Shown piece after piece: positions 1 to 6,121 of a stretch of 11,875 bases of DNA. Where the stretch lies: assembly GCA_014359855.1 (NCBI GenBank), contig JACIYQ010000226.1, forward strand, positions 1-11,875, read 5' to 3'. Each line of letters starts with the position of its first letter. The first letter of the stretch is position 1. The notes below the pieces were generated by a model. The model saw only the letters and a program-made list of their open reading frames with translations, was not told where the DNA came from and searched no databases. The position numbers and the translations under genes were made by a program. The stretch is from Parvibaculum sp. (lineage in GTDB: Bacteria; Pseudomonadota; Alphaproteobacteria; Parvibaculales; Parvibaculaceae).

Positions 1-654
1 GCGATTGCCTGCTATGCCGACGGGCGCGAGCAGATCGAGAGCCTGATCCGCTCGCGGCTCTCCGCCGAGGGCCTCGCGCCGGAGCCCGCCGCGCTCGACT
101 ATCTCTTGCAGAACCTCGGCTCCGACCGCGGCGTGACGCAGAACGAGCTCGAAAAGCTCATCCTTTATGCGGGGCCGAAAACGGCGGCGGACAAGCCCGG
201 CGAGAAGCGCATGGTGACGCTCGACGATGCGCGGGCAAGCGTCGGCGACAATGCAGGCACGAGCCTCTACGAAGTGATCGACGCCGCGATGACCGGCGAC
301 CTCGACGGGCTCGATACGGCGCTCGCTCGCGCCAAGGCTGCCGACACCAACGCCATCGCGATCCTGAATGCGCTTTCGCGCCACCTCATGCAGCTGCATC
401 TCGCCGCCGCGCGCGTGGAAAGCGGCAGCGATGTCGAGGGTGCGATCAGAGGCTTCCGGCCGCCGCTGCACTTCAGCCGAAAACCATCCGTACAAGGACA
501 AATGCGGTTGTGGAACCGGCGGCGCCTCGACCGTGCGCTGGCGCTGGCACTCGAGGCGGAGGGGCAATGCAAATCGACCGGCCAGCCCGATGTCTCGATC
601 TGCGGTCAGACGCTTTTCCGGATTGCGCAAGGCGCGCGGAGCGCGCGCCGGTAG
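1..654 (+). CDS. holA: DNA polymerase III delta subunit, C-terminal part (5' end outside window)
   Basis: The reading frame is open from base 1 to the TAG at 652-654, giving 217 residues; the family is usually about 340, so roughly the N-terminal third lies upstream. HolA is the delta subunit of the clamp-loader complex; it opens the beta sliding clamp so that it can be loaded at primed DNA. The visible part matches the C-terminal helical region of bacterial delta subunits: a segment reading LDYLLQNLGSDRG followed by NELEKLILYAG, then LDDARASVGD, and later AILNALSRHLMQLH and the aromatic/basic stretch around VQGQMRLWNRRRLDRAL. The Walker-like N-terminal domain cannot be seen. The gene converges on parB, the standard alphaproteobacterial arrangement next to parAB. 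A TTG at 106 is inside the gene and is not the start. Identity is recognised from family pattern and context. Confidence 0.88.
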   Translation, partial: AIACYADGREQIESLIRSRLSAEGLAPEPAALDYLLQNLGSDRGVTQNELEKLILYAGPKTAADKPGEKRMVTLDDARASVGDNAGTSLYEVIDAAMTGDLDGLDTALARAKAADTNAIAILNALSRHLMQLHLAAARVESGSDVEGAIRGFRPPLHFSRKPSVQGQMRLWNRRRLDRALALALEAEGQCKSTGQPDVSICGQTLFRIAQGARSARR

Positions 655-949
655 AACCGCGATATCCCCGCAAAAGGGGGACAAGTAGGGCTCTCTGTCA
701 CGCGAATGTCATTGAACCGTCATGAATAGCACTCTTGTCCCCGCTGTACCGGAAGAACCACACCCCCGTGCAGTGTTGCAACGGCAGATGGGCCACAGGG
801 GGATAAGGCAAGGTTCCCATTGGGGTCCACCCTTCCCCTGCACAGGGAATGGTCAATTGGTTTCTGAAGGACTGTTCGCGCCAAAAACTCGGTGTCATCC
901 CTACAGGGAGAGGGTTGTCCGGACGGCAAGGACCGAACTTGCCGCTCCT

Positions 950-975
950 GGATTGCTTCGCTTTGCTCGCAATGA
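950..975. repeat. Dispersed intergenic repeat of the GCAATGAC / ASKAKQS type
   Basis: The plus strand reads ggattgcttcgctttgctcg followed by caatga(c); the complement starts gtcattgcgagcaaagcgaa. I recognise this from memory as a short repeat found in many copies between genes in proteobacterial genomes, commonly mis-translated as an ASKAKQS or ASEAKQS peptide. It contains a short internal palindrome (cttcgctttgctcg region). Only one copy is in this window, so copy number in this genome is not shown here. Confidence 0.6.
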
Positions 976-1007
976 CGATGAAGAAATCGGAAAACACTCC
1001 GCCCACT

Positions 1008-1040
1008 CCGTCATGGCTCGCATAGAGCTGGTCATGACGG
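1008..1040. repeat. Palindromic intergenic repeat, copy A
   Basis: The outer arms ccgtcatg (1008-1015) and catgacgg (1033-1040) are perfect inverted repeats. Inside them, gctc (1016-1019) pairs with gagc (1025-1028) around a gcata loop. The right half, 1017-1039, matches 6058-6080 in the mnmG-mnmE gap at 20 of 23 positions, so the two are copies of one element family. It lies downstream of both holA and parB and may affect the 3' ends of their transcripts; no U-tract is present. Confidence 0.6.
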
Positions 1041-1069
1041 ATTATGGGAACAGCAGGCTCGTTCCAGAA

Positions 1070-1089
1070 TTCATCCGTACCCGGATGAA
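1070..1089 (-). terminator. Hairpin just downstream of parB, possible transcript 3' end
   Basis: Perfect 8-bp arms ttcatccg (1070-1077) and cggatgaa (1082-1089) flank a 4-nt loop. The hairpin starts 5 nt beyond the parB stop codon. No T-run follows on the minus strand, so it is not a classical intrinsic terminator; it could stabilise the mRNA end or act with Rho. Confidence 0.35.
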
Positions 1090-1094
1090 ATGCC

Positions 1095-2009
1095 CTACTG
1101 CATCTTCTGGGCATTGCGGCCGGCGAGGCGGCGGCAGATCTCGTCGAGCTGCTCGAGCGTCTTGTAGGCGATCTTCACCTCGCCGCCCTTGTCGCCCGAG
1201 AAGGAAATCTCGACCTTGAGCCCGAGCTGGTCGGAGATGTTCTTTTCGAGCGCCAGCGTGTCGGCATCCTTGTCGGGCTTCGGGAGCGACTTCGGCCGGG
1301 CGCTCGCCGCCGCCGCATCAGGCTTGCGGGTGAGCGCTTCGGCCTCGCGCGCCGAAAGCCCCTTGGCGACGATCTCGCGCGCGAAGGCCTCGGCCTGCTC
1401 ATGGCCGATCAGCGGGCGCGCCTGGCCGGCGGTGAGTTTTCCCTCCTCGATGAGCCCCCGGACGCTGTCGGGCAGCGAGAGAAGGCGCAGCGTGTTGGCG
1501 ACGTGGGAGCGGCTCTTGCCGATGAGCTTCGAGAGCTGGTCCTGCGTATAGGAGAACTGCTGCATGAGGCGCTCATAGCCCGCCGCCTCTTCGACGGCGT
1601 TGAGGTCCGCGCGCTGCACATTTTCGATGATCGCGATTTCGAGCGATTCGGCATCGCTCAGTTCCTTGACGATCACCGGCACCTGATGAAGCTGCGCGGC
1701 CTGCGCGGCACGCCAGCGGCGCTCGCCGGCGACGATCTCGAAGCGGCTCTCCTCGCCCGCCACGGGGCGCACCACGATCGGCTGCAGGATGCCTTTCTCG
1801 CGGATCGAGTTCGACAGGTCTTCGAGGTCTTCCGGCCGGAAGGTGTGACGCGGCTGGAAGGGGTTCGCGCGCAGGAACTCGATCGGCACCTCGCGCACGC
1901 CCCTGGGCGCCGGTGCTTCCTTGTCGCCAAGCGCGAAGGCGGTGTCTTCGCCGATCAGCGCCGCCAGACCACGTCCAAGCCGGCTCGGGGTTTCCTCTGC
2001 CATTGCCAT
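1095..2009 (-). CDS. parB: Chromosome-partitioning protein ParB (CTP-dependent parS-binding clamp)
   Basis: The 304-residue product has the full ParB architecture. The N-terminus carries the ParA-activating motif RLGRGLAALIGE (residues 10-21). The CTP-binding domain follows, with NPFQPR (49-54), GERRWRA (95-101) and ENVQRADLN (129-137). The parS-reading helix-turn-helix is at about 154-177 (YTQDQLSKLIGKSRSHVANT). A proline/lysine-rich linker (about 215-250) leads to the C-terminal dimerisation domain ending in RRLAGRNAQKMQ. In the family, ParB loads at parS, binds and hydrolyses CTP, slides as a clamp, and stimulates the ParA ATPase. Matching parS sites are present at 3768, 3883 and 5935. ATG codons at 2009 and 2003 (residue 3) are both possible starts; a ggaaggga ribosome-binding site ends a few bases before the first. 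It lies downstream of parA after a 254-nt gap. Confidence 0.97.
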   Translation of the reverse strand: MAMAEETPSRLGRGLAALIGEDTAFALGDKEAPAPRGVREVPIEFLRANPFQPRHTFRPEDLEDLSNSIREKGILQPIVVRPVAGEESRFEIVAGERRWRAAQAAQLHQVPVIVKELSDAESLEIAIIENVQRADLNAVEEAAGYERLMQQFSYTQDQLSKLIGKSRSHVANTLRLLSLPDSVRGLIEEGKLTAGQARPLIGHEQAEAFAREIVAKGLSAREAEALTRKPDAAAASARPKSLPKPDKDADTLALEKNISDQLGLKVEISFSGDKGGEVKIAYKTLEQLDEICRRLAGRNAQKMQ

Positions 2010-2165
2010 CGCTTCCCTTCCAATCTCTGCCCTGGGGCTCTTTTATACTGGCTGCCCGCCCCCGGCAGCCGCCCCGCCGGTAGGACCGGTAGGGCCTCGC
2101 TCACAATTTACCGAAATCTCGGAAAAGCGCCGCCAGGTCAAGTTTCCGCCTTACGCAAGCACTAC

Positions 2166-2195
2166 CTTGTATGACCCATAATACAATCGTTTCAA
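2166..2195 (-). promoter_or_regulatory. Candidate parB promoter in the parA-parB gap
   Basis: On the minus strand TTGAAA (2190-2195) is followed after 18 nt by TACAAG (2166-2171), a fair sigma70-like pair. The segment is the most AT-rich part of the gap. The 254-nt spacing between parA and parB is long for these co-transcribed genes and would allow a separate parB promoter. An overlapping TATTAT -10-like hexamer lacks a good -35 partner. This is prediction only. Confidence 0.3.
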
Positions 2196-2263
2196 TTCGT
2201 TAGGAGGCGTTGTTAAGACATTCCGCAGCGCCCTCGCCTCGCCGGCTCCTCCGGTCAGGCGCT

Positions 2264-3202
2264 TCAAGCCGCCGACTGACGGATGCGCCGCTCGCGCTGG
2301 ATCATCTCGGCGGCCAGTTTCATATAGGCCTTGCTGCCCGCGCAGCGATGATCGTAGACCAGCGCCGGCTTGCCATAGGACGGCGCTTCGGAGATGCGGA
2401 CATTGCGCGGAATGACCGTGCGATAGACCTTGTCGCCGAGATAGGAGCGCACATCGGAGGCGACCTGGTCGGAAAGCTTGTTGCGCTGGTCGAACATGGT
2501 GAGCACGATGCCCTGGATGTCGAGACGCGGATTGAGGCTGGTCTTGACGCGCTCGACGGTGCGCAGGAGCTGGCTCAAACCTTCCAGTGCAAAGAACTCG
2601 CATTGCAGCGGCACGAGGATCGCGTCCGCCGCCGTCATCGCATTGATGGTGAGCAGGTTGAGCGAAGGCGGGCAATCGATCAGCAGATAGGAGTAGGGCC
2701 GCGAGGTGCTCTGCTTCTCGGCATCGCTGTCGCCGCGCGTCTTGCCATGACGCGGCATGCGCGACAGCGCATCGCGCAGGCGATGCGAGCGGCGCTGCAC
2801 GCTGGCCAGTTCAAGCTCGGCACCGAGCAGATCCATCGTGGACGGAACAATATCGAGGCCGGGCACTTTGGTGGGCACGATTGCATCCTCGATCAGCGCC
2901 GCGCCGATCAGCACATCGTAAGCCGACACCTTGCGCTCGGTATGACCGATGCCGAGGCCGGTGCTGGCATTGCCCTGCGGATCGAGATCGACGATCAGCA
3001 CACGCTCGCCAACGGCGGCAAGCGCGGTGCCGAGATTGATCGCTGTTGTGGTCTTGCCGACCCCGCCCTTCTGGTTGGCGACCACCAGGATACGCGGACG
3101 ATCCGTGGACGGAGCAATCACCGGATTGCCGCCCTCGGCGGGAATGGCGCTCCCGGCGCTTCGGGCCGCGTCAGTCACCAGTGTCTTGTCGAGCTGTTCC
3201 AT
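2264..3202 (-). CDS. parA: Chromosome-partitioning ATPase ParA, with extended N-terminus and an internal insertion
   Basis: The 312-residue product is a ParA/Soj-type P-loop ATPase. It shows the deviant Walker A box KGGVGKTT (45-52) with its signature lysine K45, the Walker A' box DLDPQGN (72-78), Walker B LLIDCPPS (173-180), and the conserved LVPLQCEFFALEGL and RISEAPSYGKP segments. ParA dimerises on ATP, binds DNA non-specifically and forms a gradient that pulls ParB-parS complexes to new cell positions. Two features are unusual. About 35 residues precede the first beta strand, where Caulobacter ParA (recalled) has far fewer. A charged segment near residues 147-168 (PRHGKTRGDSDAEKQS), just before Walker B, is about 15 residues longer than in Caulobacter. 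The start ATG lies within the 3' end of rsmG (32-nt overlap), suggesting translational coupling; a gagg motif precedes it. Confidence 0.96.
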   Translation of the reverse strand: MEQLDKTLVTDAARSAGSAIPAEGGNPVIAPSTDRPRILVVANQKGGVGKTTTAINLGTALAAVGERVLIVDLDPQGNASTGLGIGHTERKVSAYDVLIGAALIEDAIVPTKVPGLDIVPSTMDLLGAELELASVQRRSHRLRDALSRMPRHGKTRGDSDAEKQSTSRPYSYLLIDCPPSLNLLTINAMTAADAILVPLQCEFFALEGLSQLLRTVERVKTSLNPRLDIQGIVLTMFDQRNKLSDQVASDVRSYLGDKVYRTVIPRNVRISEAPSYGKPALVYDHRCAGSKAYMKLAAEMIQRERRIRQSAA

Positions 3203-3851
3203 GAAGGCCTCGCAACATCAGTACGGAACCCGCCGGATCCGACTGAGAGGGGTGAAGGTCGGCGTTGAATATCCAGCTTTTTCGAGCCAAGGTCAATTCG
3301 TCCCGGACCCCCTGCCCCTTCAAAAACAGCCCTACCGTCTGCGGGCCGAAAAGCGGTGCGGCCCAGAAGAGAAGCCGGTCGAGCGGCGCCAGCGCCCGGG
3401 CCGACACCACATCGAAGGCGCCCTGCCCGGCTGCGAAATCCTCGATCCGGCAATTATGGACCGTCACCGGCGCTTCCGCCGCCCGCGCCACTTCCCGCAT
3501 GAAGATGCATTTGCGCTGGTCGCTCTCGACCAGATGCATCTCGAAACCCGGCCTTCCGGCCAGAAGAATGGCCACGATCAGGCCCGGAAAGCCGCCGCCG
3601 CTGCCGAGATCGGCCCAGCGCCGCACGCCCTCCGGCGCCAGCGCCGCGAGCTGGGCAGAATCGAGCATATGCCGCCGCCAAAGCTCCGGAAAAGTGCTCG
3701 CCGAGACGAGATTTATGGATTTCTGCCACTTGATCAGGAGGGTCTCGTACCGGACAAGCCGCTCCATTGTTTCACGTGAAACACCGAGAAGGGCGGAAAA
3801 GGATTCCGCATCAACGACTTGCGGTCCTCCCCCTACTACATGTTGGGACAT
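3171..3851 (-). CDS. rsmG: 16S rRNA (guanine-N7)-methyltransferase RsmG (GidB)
   Basis: The 226-residue product is a class I S-adenosylmethionine-dependent methyltransferase of the GidB family, which places the m7G at position 527 of 16S rRNA (E. coli numbering); loss of this enzyme gives low-level streptomycin resistance in several bacteria. Visible family motifs are KWQKSINLVS (about 41-50), RRHMLDSAQL (59-68), the SAM-binding glycine-rich loop DLGSGGGFPG (81-90), HLVESDQRKCIFMREV after it, and VVSARALAPLDRLL. The length is normal. It begins 15 nt after the mnmG stop, and its 3' end overlaps parA, so the three genes probably share a transcript. Codons 24-28 (V-S-R-E-T) are written by a perfect parS site, which constrains that part of the protein. 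Confidence 0.96.
   Translation of the reverse strand: MSQHVVGGGPQVVDAESFSALLGVSRETMERLVRYETLLIKWQKSINLVSASTFPELWRRHMLDSAQLAALAPEGVRRWADLGSGGGFPGLIVAILLAGRPGFEMHLVESDQRKCIFMREVARAAEAPVTVHNCRIEDFAAGQGAFDVVSARALAPLDRLLFWAAPLFGPQTVGLFLKGQGVRDELTLARKSWIFNADLHPSQSDPAGSVLMLRGLHGTARQDTGD
3768..3783. promoter_or_regulatory. parS: parS site 1 (perfect palindrome), inside rsmG
   Basis: The 16-bp sequence TGTTTCACGTGAAACA is a perfect inverted repeat and matches the broadly conserved chromosomal parS consensus bound by ParB. It sits inside the rsmG reading frame and spells Val-Ser-Arg-Glu-Thr at residues 24-28. With the ParB gene only 1.8 kb away, a role as a ParB loading site is very likely. Confidence 0.95.
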
Positions 3852-3866
3852 ACCGGGTATGATGCC

Positions 3867-5723
3867 TCAAGCTGTGCGCTTTTGTTTCACGTGAATCATC
3901 AAGGCTGTGAGCGCCGCAGGCGTCACCCCATCGACCCGCGCGGCTTGCCCAAGCGTGGCCGGGCGCGCCGCCGAGAGCTTCTGCCGGACCTCGGAGGACA
4001 GCCCGCCGATGCGCCCGTAATCCAGTCCGGAGGGGAGCTTCAGCCCCTCATCCTTCCGGAAAGCCCGGATATCGGCCTCCTGGCGCTCCAGATAGCCCGC
4101 ATATTGGGCCTCGATCTCCATCTGCTCACCGATACCGGCCTCGAAACCGCCCAGTACGGGCCAAATACCAGCCAGCCGGGCCATGTCCACATCGGGATAG
4201 GCAAGCAAATCCATGGCGCTCCGGGCCACGCCGTCCTGATTGACCTTGAGTCCGCGCTTGTTGAGCTCGCTGGGGCTCAGTCTTGCTGCCGCGCAAAGCG
4301 CGCGCGCCGCTTCCAGCGCCTGCATCCGGGCCCGGAAAGCCGACGCTCTCTCCTCCCCCACGACACCCGCGCCGATCCCCGCCGCCGTGAGGCGCTGATC
4401 GGCATTGTCCGCCCGGAGCGTCAGCCGGTATTCGGCGCGCGAGGTGAACATGCGATAGGGCTCGCTGACACCCCTTGTGATCAGATCGTCGATCATCACG
4501 CCGATATAGGCCTGCGCCCGGTCGAGGATCAGGGGTTCCGCGCCCGCCGCCGCCAGCGCCGCATTGAGCCCGGCCATCAACCCCTGCGCGGCCGCCTCTT
4601 CATAGCCCGTGGTGCCGTTGATCTGCCCCGCCAGGTAAAGGCCGGGAAGCCGCCGCGTCTCCAGCGTGGGCGTGAGCTCGCGCGGGTCGATATAGTCATA
4701 TTCGATGGCATAGCCCGCCCGGCGCATGACCACATTCTCAAGGCCCGGAATGGTCTTGAGGAAGGCAAGCTGCACCTCTTCCGGCAGGGCGGTCGAAATG
4801 CCGTTCGGATAGATCGTGTCGTCGTCGAGGCCCTCGGGCTCCAGGAAGATCTGGTGACTGTCGCGCTCGCGGAACCGCACCACCTTGTCCTCGATGGAGG
4901 GGCAATAGCGCGGCCCGACGCCCTCGATCTGGCCCGAATAGACGGGCGAGAACTTCAGGTTCTCCTCGATGATCCGGTGACCTGCCTCCGTGGTCCGCGT
5001 GATGTGGCAGGGCACTTGCGGTGTCGAGATTTCCGTCGTCAGGAAGGAGAAGGGGACGGGCGGATTATCGCCCGGCTGCACTTCCAGTTCGCCCCAGGCG
5101 ATGCTGTCGCCGGCGAGGCGCGGCGGCGTGCCCGTCTTGAGCCGCCCAAGCTGGAAGCCGAGACCATAGAGCCGGTCCGAAAGACCGAGCGCCGGCGCCT
5201 CCCCTACCCGGCCCGCCGGGATGCGGCTCGTGCCGAGATGAATCATGCCGCGCAGGAAAGTGCCGGTGGTAAGCACCACGCGGGCGGCCTTCCACTGCCG
5301 TCCGTCCTCCGAGGCGACGCCCCTCACCTCGCCCGCCTCCACCAGCAGGTCGCAGACGGCGGCCTCGATCACCTCGAGATTGGGATGGTTCAGGATCGCA
5401 TCCTGCATGGCCTCGCGATAGAGCTTGCGGTCGGCCTGGGCACGAGGGCCGCGAACGGCAGGGCCCTTGCGCCGGTTGAGGAGGCGGAACTGGATGCCCG
5501 CGGCATCGGCGACGCGGCCCATGAGCCCGTCCAGCGCATCGACCTCGCGCACGAGATGGCCCTTGCCGAGCCCGCCAATGGCGGGGTTGCAGGACATCTC
5601 GCCGATGGTCGAAATCTTGTGCGTGATGAGCGCCGTGCGCGCGCCTGTCCGCGCGGCGGCAGAAGCCGCCTCGCAGCCCGCATGGCCGCCGCCGATCACG
5701 ATCACATCGAATTCGCGCGTCAT
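3867..5723 (-). CDS. mnmG: tRNA uridine 5-carboxymethylaminomethyl modification enzyme MnmG (GidA)
   Basis: I place the start at the ATG at 5723, giving 618 residues beginning MTREFDVIVIGGG, which matches the family length (about 620-630). The frame is open further upstream (to 5960), but that extension would run through a parS site and a promoter-like region and has no family resemblance. MnmG is the FAD/NADH-dependent partner of MnmE; together they install the carboxymethylaminomethyl or aminomethyl group on U34 of several tRNAs. Motifs visible are the FAD-binding GGGHAGCEAA (11-20), the strictly conserved CNPAIGGLGKGHLVREVDAL (45-64), TGTFLRGMIHLG, KTGTPPR, the Tyr/Asp-rich GYAIEYDYIDP, and the C-terminal GLDYGRIGGLS...RPATLGQA region. 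The last residues (HVK) are encoded by a second parS site. The gene is 15 nt upstream of rsmG. Confidence 0.97.
   Translation of the reverse strand: MTREFDVIVIGGGHAGCEAASAAARTGARTALITHKISTIGEMSCNPAIGGLGKGHLVREVDALDGLMGRVADAAGIQFRLLNRRKGPAVRGPRAQADRKLYREAMQDAILNHPNLEVIEAAVCDLLVEAGEVRGVASEDGRQWKAARVVLTTGTFLRGMIHLGTSRIPAGRVGEAPALGLSDRLYGLGFQLGRLKTGTPPRLAGDSIAWGELEVQPGDNPPVPFSFLTTEISTPQVPCHITRTTEAGHRIIEENLKFSPVYSGQIEGVGPRYCPSIEDKVVRFRERDSHQIFLEPEGLDDDTIYPNGISTALPEEVQLAFLKTIPGLENVVMRRAGYAIEYDYIDPRELTPTLETRRLPGLYLAGQINGTTGYEEAAAQGLMAGLNAALAAAGAEPLILDRAQAYIGVMIDDLITRGVSEPYRMFTSRAEYRLTLRADNADQRLTAAGIGAGVVGEERASAFRARMQALEAARALCAAARLSPSELNKRGLKVNQDGVARSAMDLLAYPDVDMARLAGIWPVLGGFEAGIGEQMEIEAQYAGYLERQEADIRAFRKDEGLKLPSGLDYGRIGGLSSEVRQKLSAARPATLGQAARVDGVTPAALTALMIHVKQKRTA
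3883..3898. promoter_or_regulatory. parS: parS site 2 (one mismatch), inside the 3' end of mnmG
   Basis: The plus strand reads TGTTTCACGTGAATCA, differing from the perfect site at one base (3896). It lies in the last codons of mnmG, writing Ile-His-Val-Lys, and is 115 bp from site 1. The single change breaks the symmetry at the third base from one end; the core CACGTG and inner arms are intact, so binding is likely but may be weaker. Confidence 0.82.
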
Positions 5724-5817
5724 CGAATTAACCCGCCCGAAAAACCCTGGTGGAGAAAAAGTGCCTGTGGCCGCAGGAACGGATTCGACCGCGGCACAAT
5801 CCGGCAAACACGGCAGA

Positions 5818-5846
5818 GCAATAGTCGCTGGCGCCTGCCCCGTCAA
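5818..5846 (-). promoter_or_regulatory. Candidate mnmG promoter
   Basis: On the minus strand TTGACG (5841-5846) is followed after exactly 17 nt by TATTGC (5818-5823), a reasonable sigma70-like pair about 95 nt upstream of the mnmG ATG. The long gap after mnmE makes a separate promoter for mnmG-rsmG-parA plausible. Not tested. Confidence 0.4.
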
Positions 5847-5934
5847 ACTTTTCCACAGAGTCGAATCATGATTCCACCGAGTTGAGGATTCTGCCGCAAG
5901 TGATTGAAGGGGATTCGGATTCGAGCCTTCTTCC

Positions 5935-5950
5935 TGTTTCACGTGAAACA
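5935..5950. promoter_or_regulatory. parS: parS site 3 (perfect palindrome), upstream of mnmG
   Basis: TGTTTCACGTGAAACA is repeated here exactly as at site 1. It is intergenic, about 210 bp upstream of the mnmG start and about 2 kb from sites 1 and 2. ParB spreading from here could also influence the mnmG promoter, but the main expected role is centromere function. Confidence 0.95.
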
Positions 5951-5977
5951 GACCCGCCAAGTGGAACCCTCCATCTT

Positions 5978-6080
5978 CGTCATGCCCGGCCCTCCTTCAA
6001 ACTTTTTTGGCGGGCCATCCACGTCTTCCGGCATCCAGAGAAGAAAGACGTGGATAACCCGCATAAAGCGGGTCATGACG
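5978..6080. repeat. Palindromic intergenic repeat element, copy B
   Basis: Outer arms cgtcatg (5978-5984) and catgacg (6074-6080) are inverted. Within them, atccacgtctt (6017-6027) and aagacgtggat (6045-6055) form a perfect 11-bp inverted repeat, and cccgc (6058-6062) pairs with gcggg (6068-6072) around ataaa. The right end (6058-6080) matches copy A (1017-1039) at 20 of 23 bases. The element ends about 40 nt beyond the mnmE stop and may shape the mnmE mRNA end. Similar dispersed elements with GTCATGACG ends are common in alphaproteobacterial spacers (from memory). Confidence 0.6.
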
Positions 6081-6121
6081 AGTGACAGGTGAGAAATTTC
6101 ACGGAGGGAGCCGAAGCGGCG

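Larger units (their letters stand above)
655..1094. other. Intergenic region between convergent holA and parB, repeat-rich
   Basis: This 440-nt stretch contains no ORF that I believe is a gene. Translations on either strand lack family resemblance, and one minus-strand frame gives the peptide IASKAKQS, a well-known translation product of a dispersed bacterial repeat rather than of a gene. Small stem-loops are visible: tcccc/gggga at 665-669/677-681 just after holA, cggcaag/cttgccg at 924-930/938-944, a palindrome at 1008-1040, and a hairpin beside the parB stop at 1070-1089. The region therefore looks like a spacer that has collected repeat elements between two gene ends. Confidence 0.7.
5724..6121. 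other. Intergenic region between mnmE and mnmG with parS, promoter and repeat
   Basis: This 398-nt gap is large for two genes that are commonly close together. It contains a candidate mnmG promoter (5818-5846), parS site 3 (5935-5950) and a palindromic repeat element (5978-6080). Two 9-mers resemble the DnaA box at 8 of 9 positions: ttttccaca at 5849-5857, and cgtggataa (complement ttatccacg) at 6049-6057. No convincing gene is present; short frames across it lack ribosome-binding sites or family resemblance. Confidence 0.7.

Noticed and set aside
698..1219. Possible genes of 138-165 residues in the holA-parB gap
   Set aside because: They cross dispersed repeats, one extends into parB, and the translations show the known repeat peptide rather than a protein family.
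3819..5885. 688-residue plus-strand frame opposite mnmG
   Set aside because: It is a by-product of GC-rich codon bias on the complementary strand; the minus strand encodes an unmistakable MnmG.
5724..5960. N-terminal extension of mnmG by 79 residues to an ATG at 5960
   Set aside because: The extension has no family resemblance, runs through parS site 3 and a promoter-like pair, and the conserved FAD-binding N-terminus starts normally at 5723.
5724..6121. Chromosomal origin of replication in the mnmE-mnmG gap
   Set aside because: Only two imperfect DnaA-box-like 9-mers, no clear AT-rich unwinding element, and one 9-mer lies in a repeat stem; kept only as a low-interest finding.
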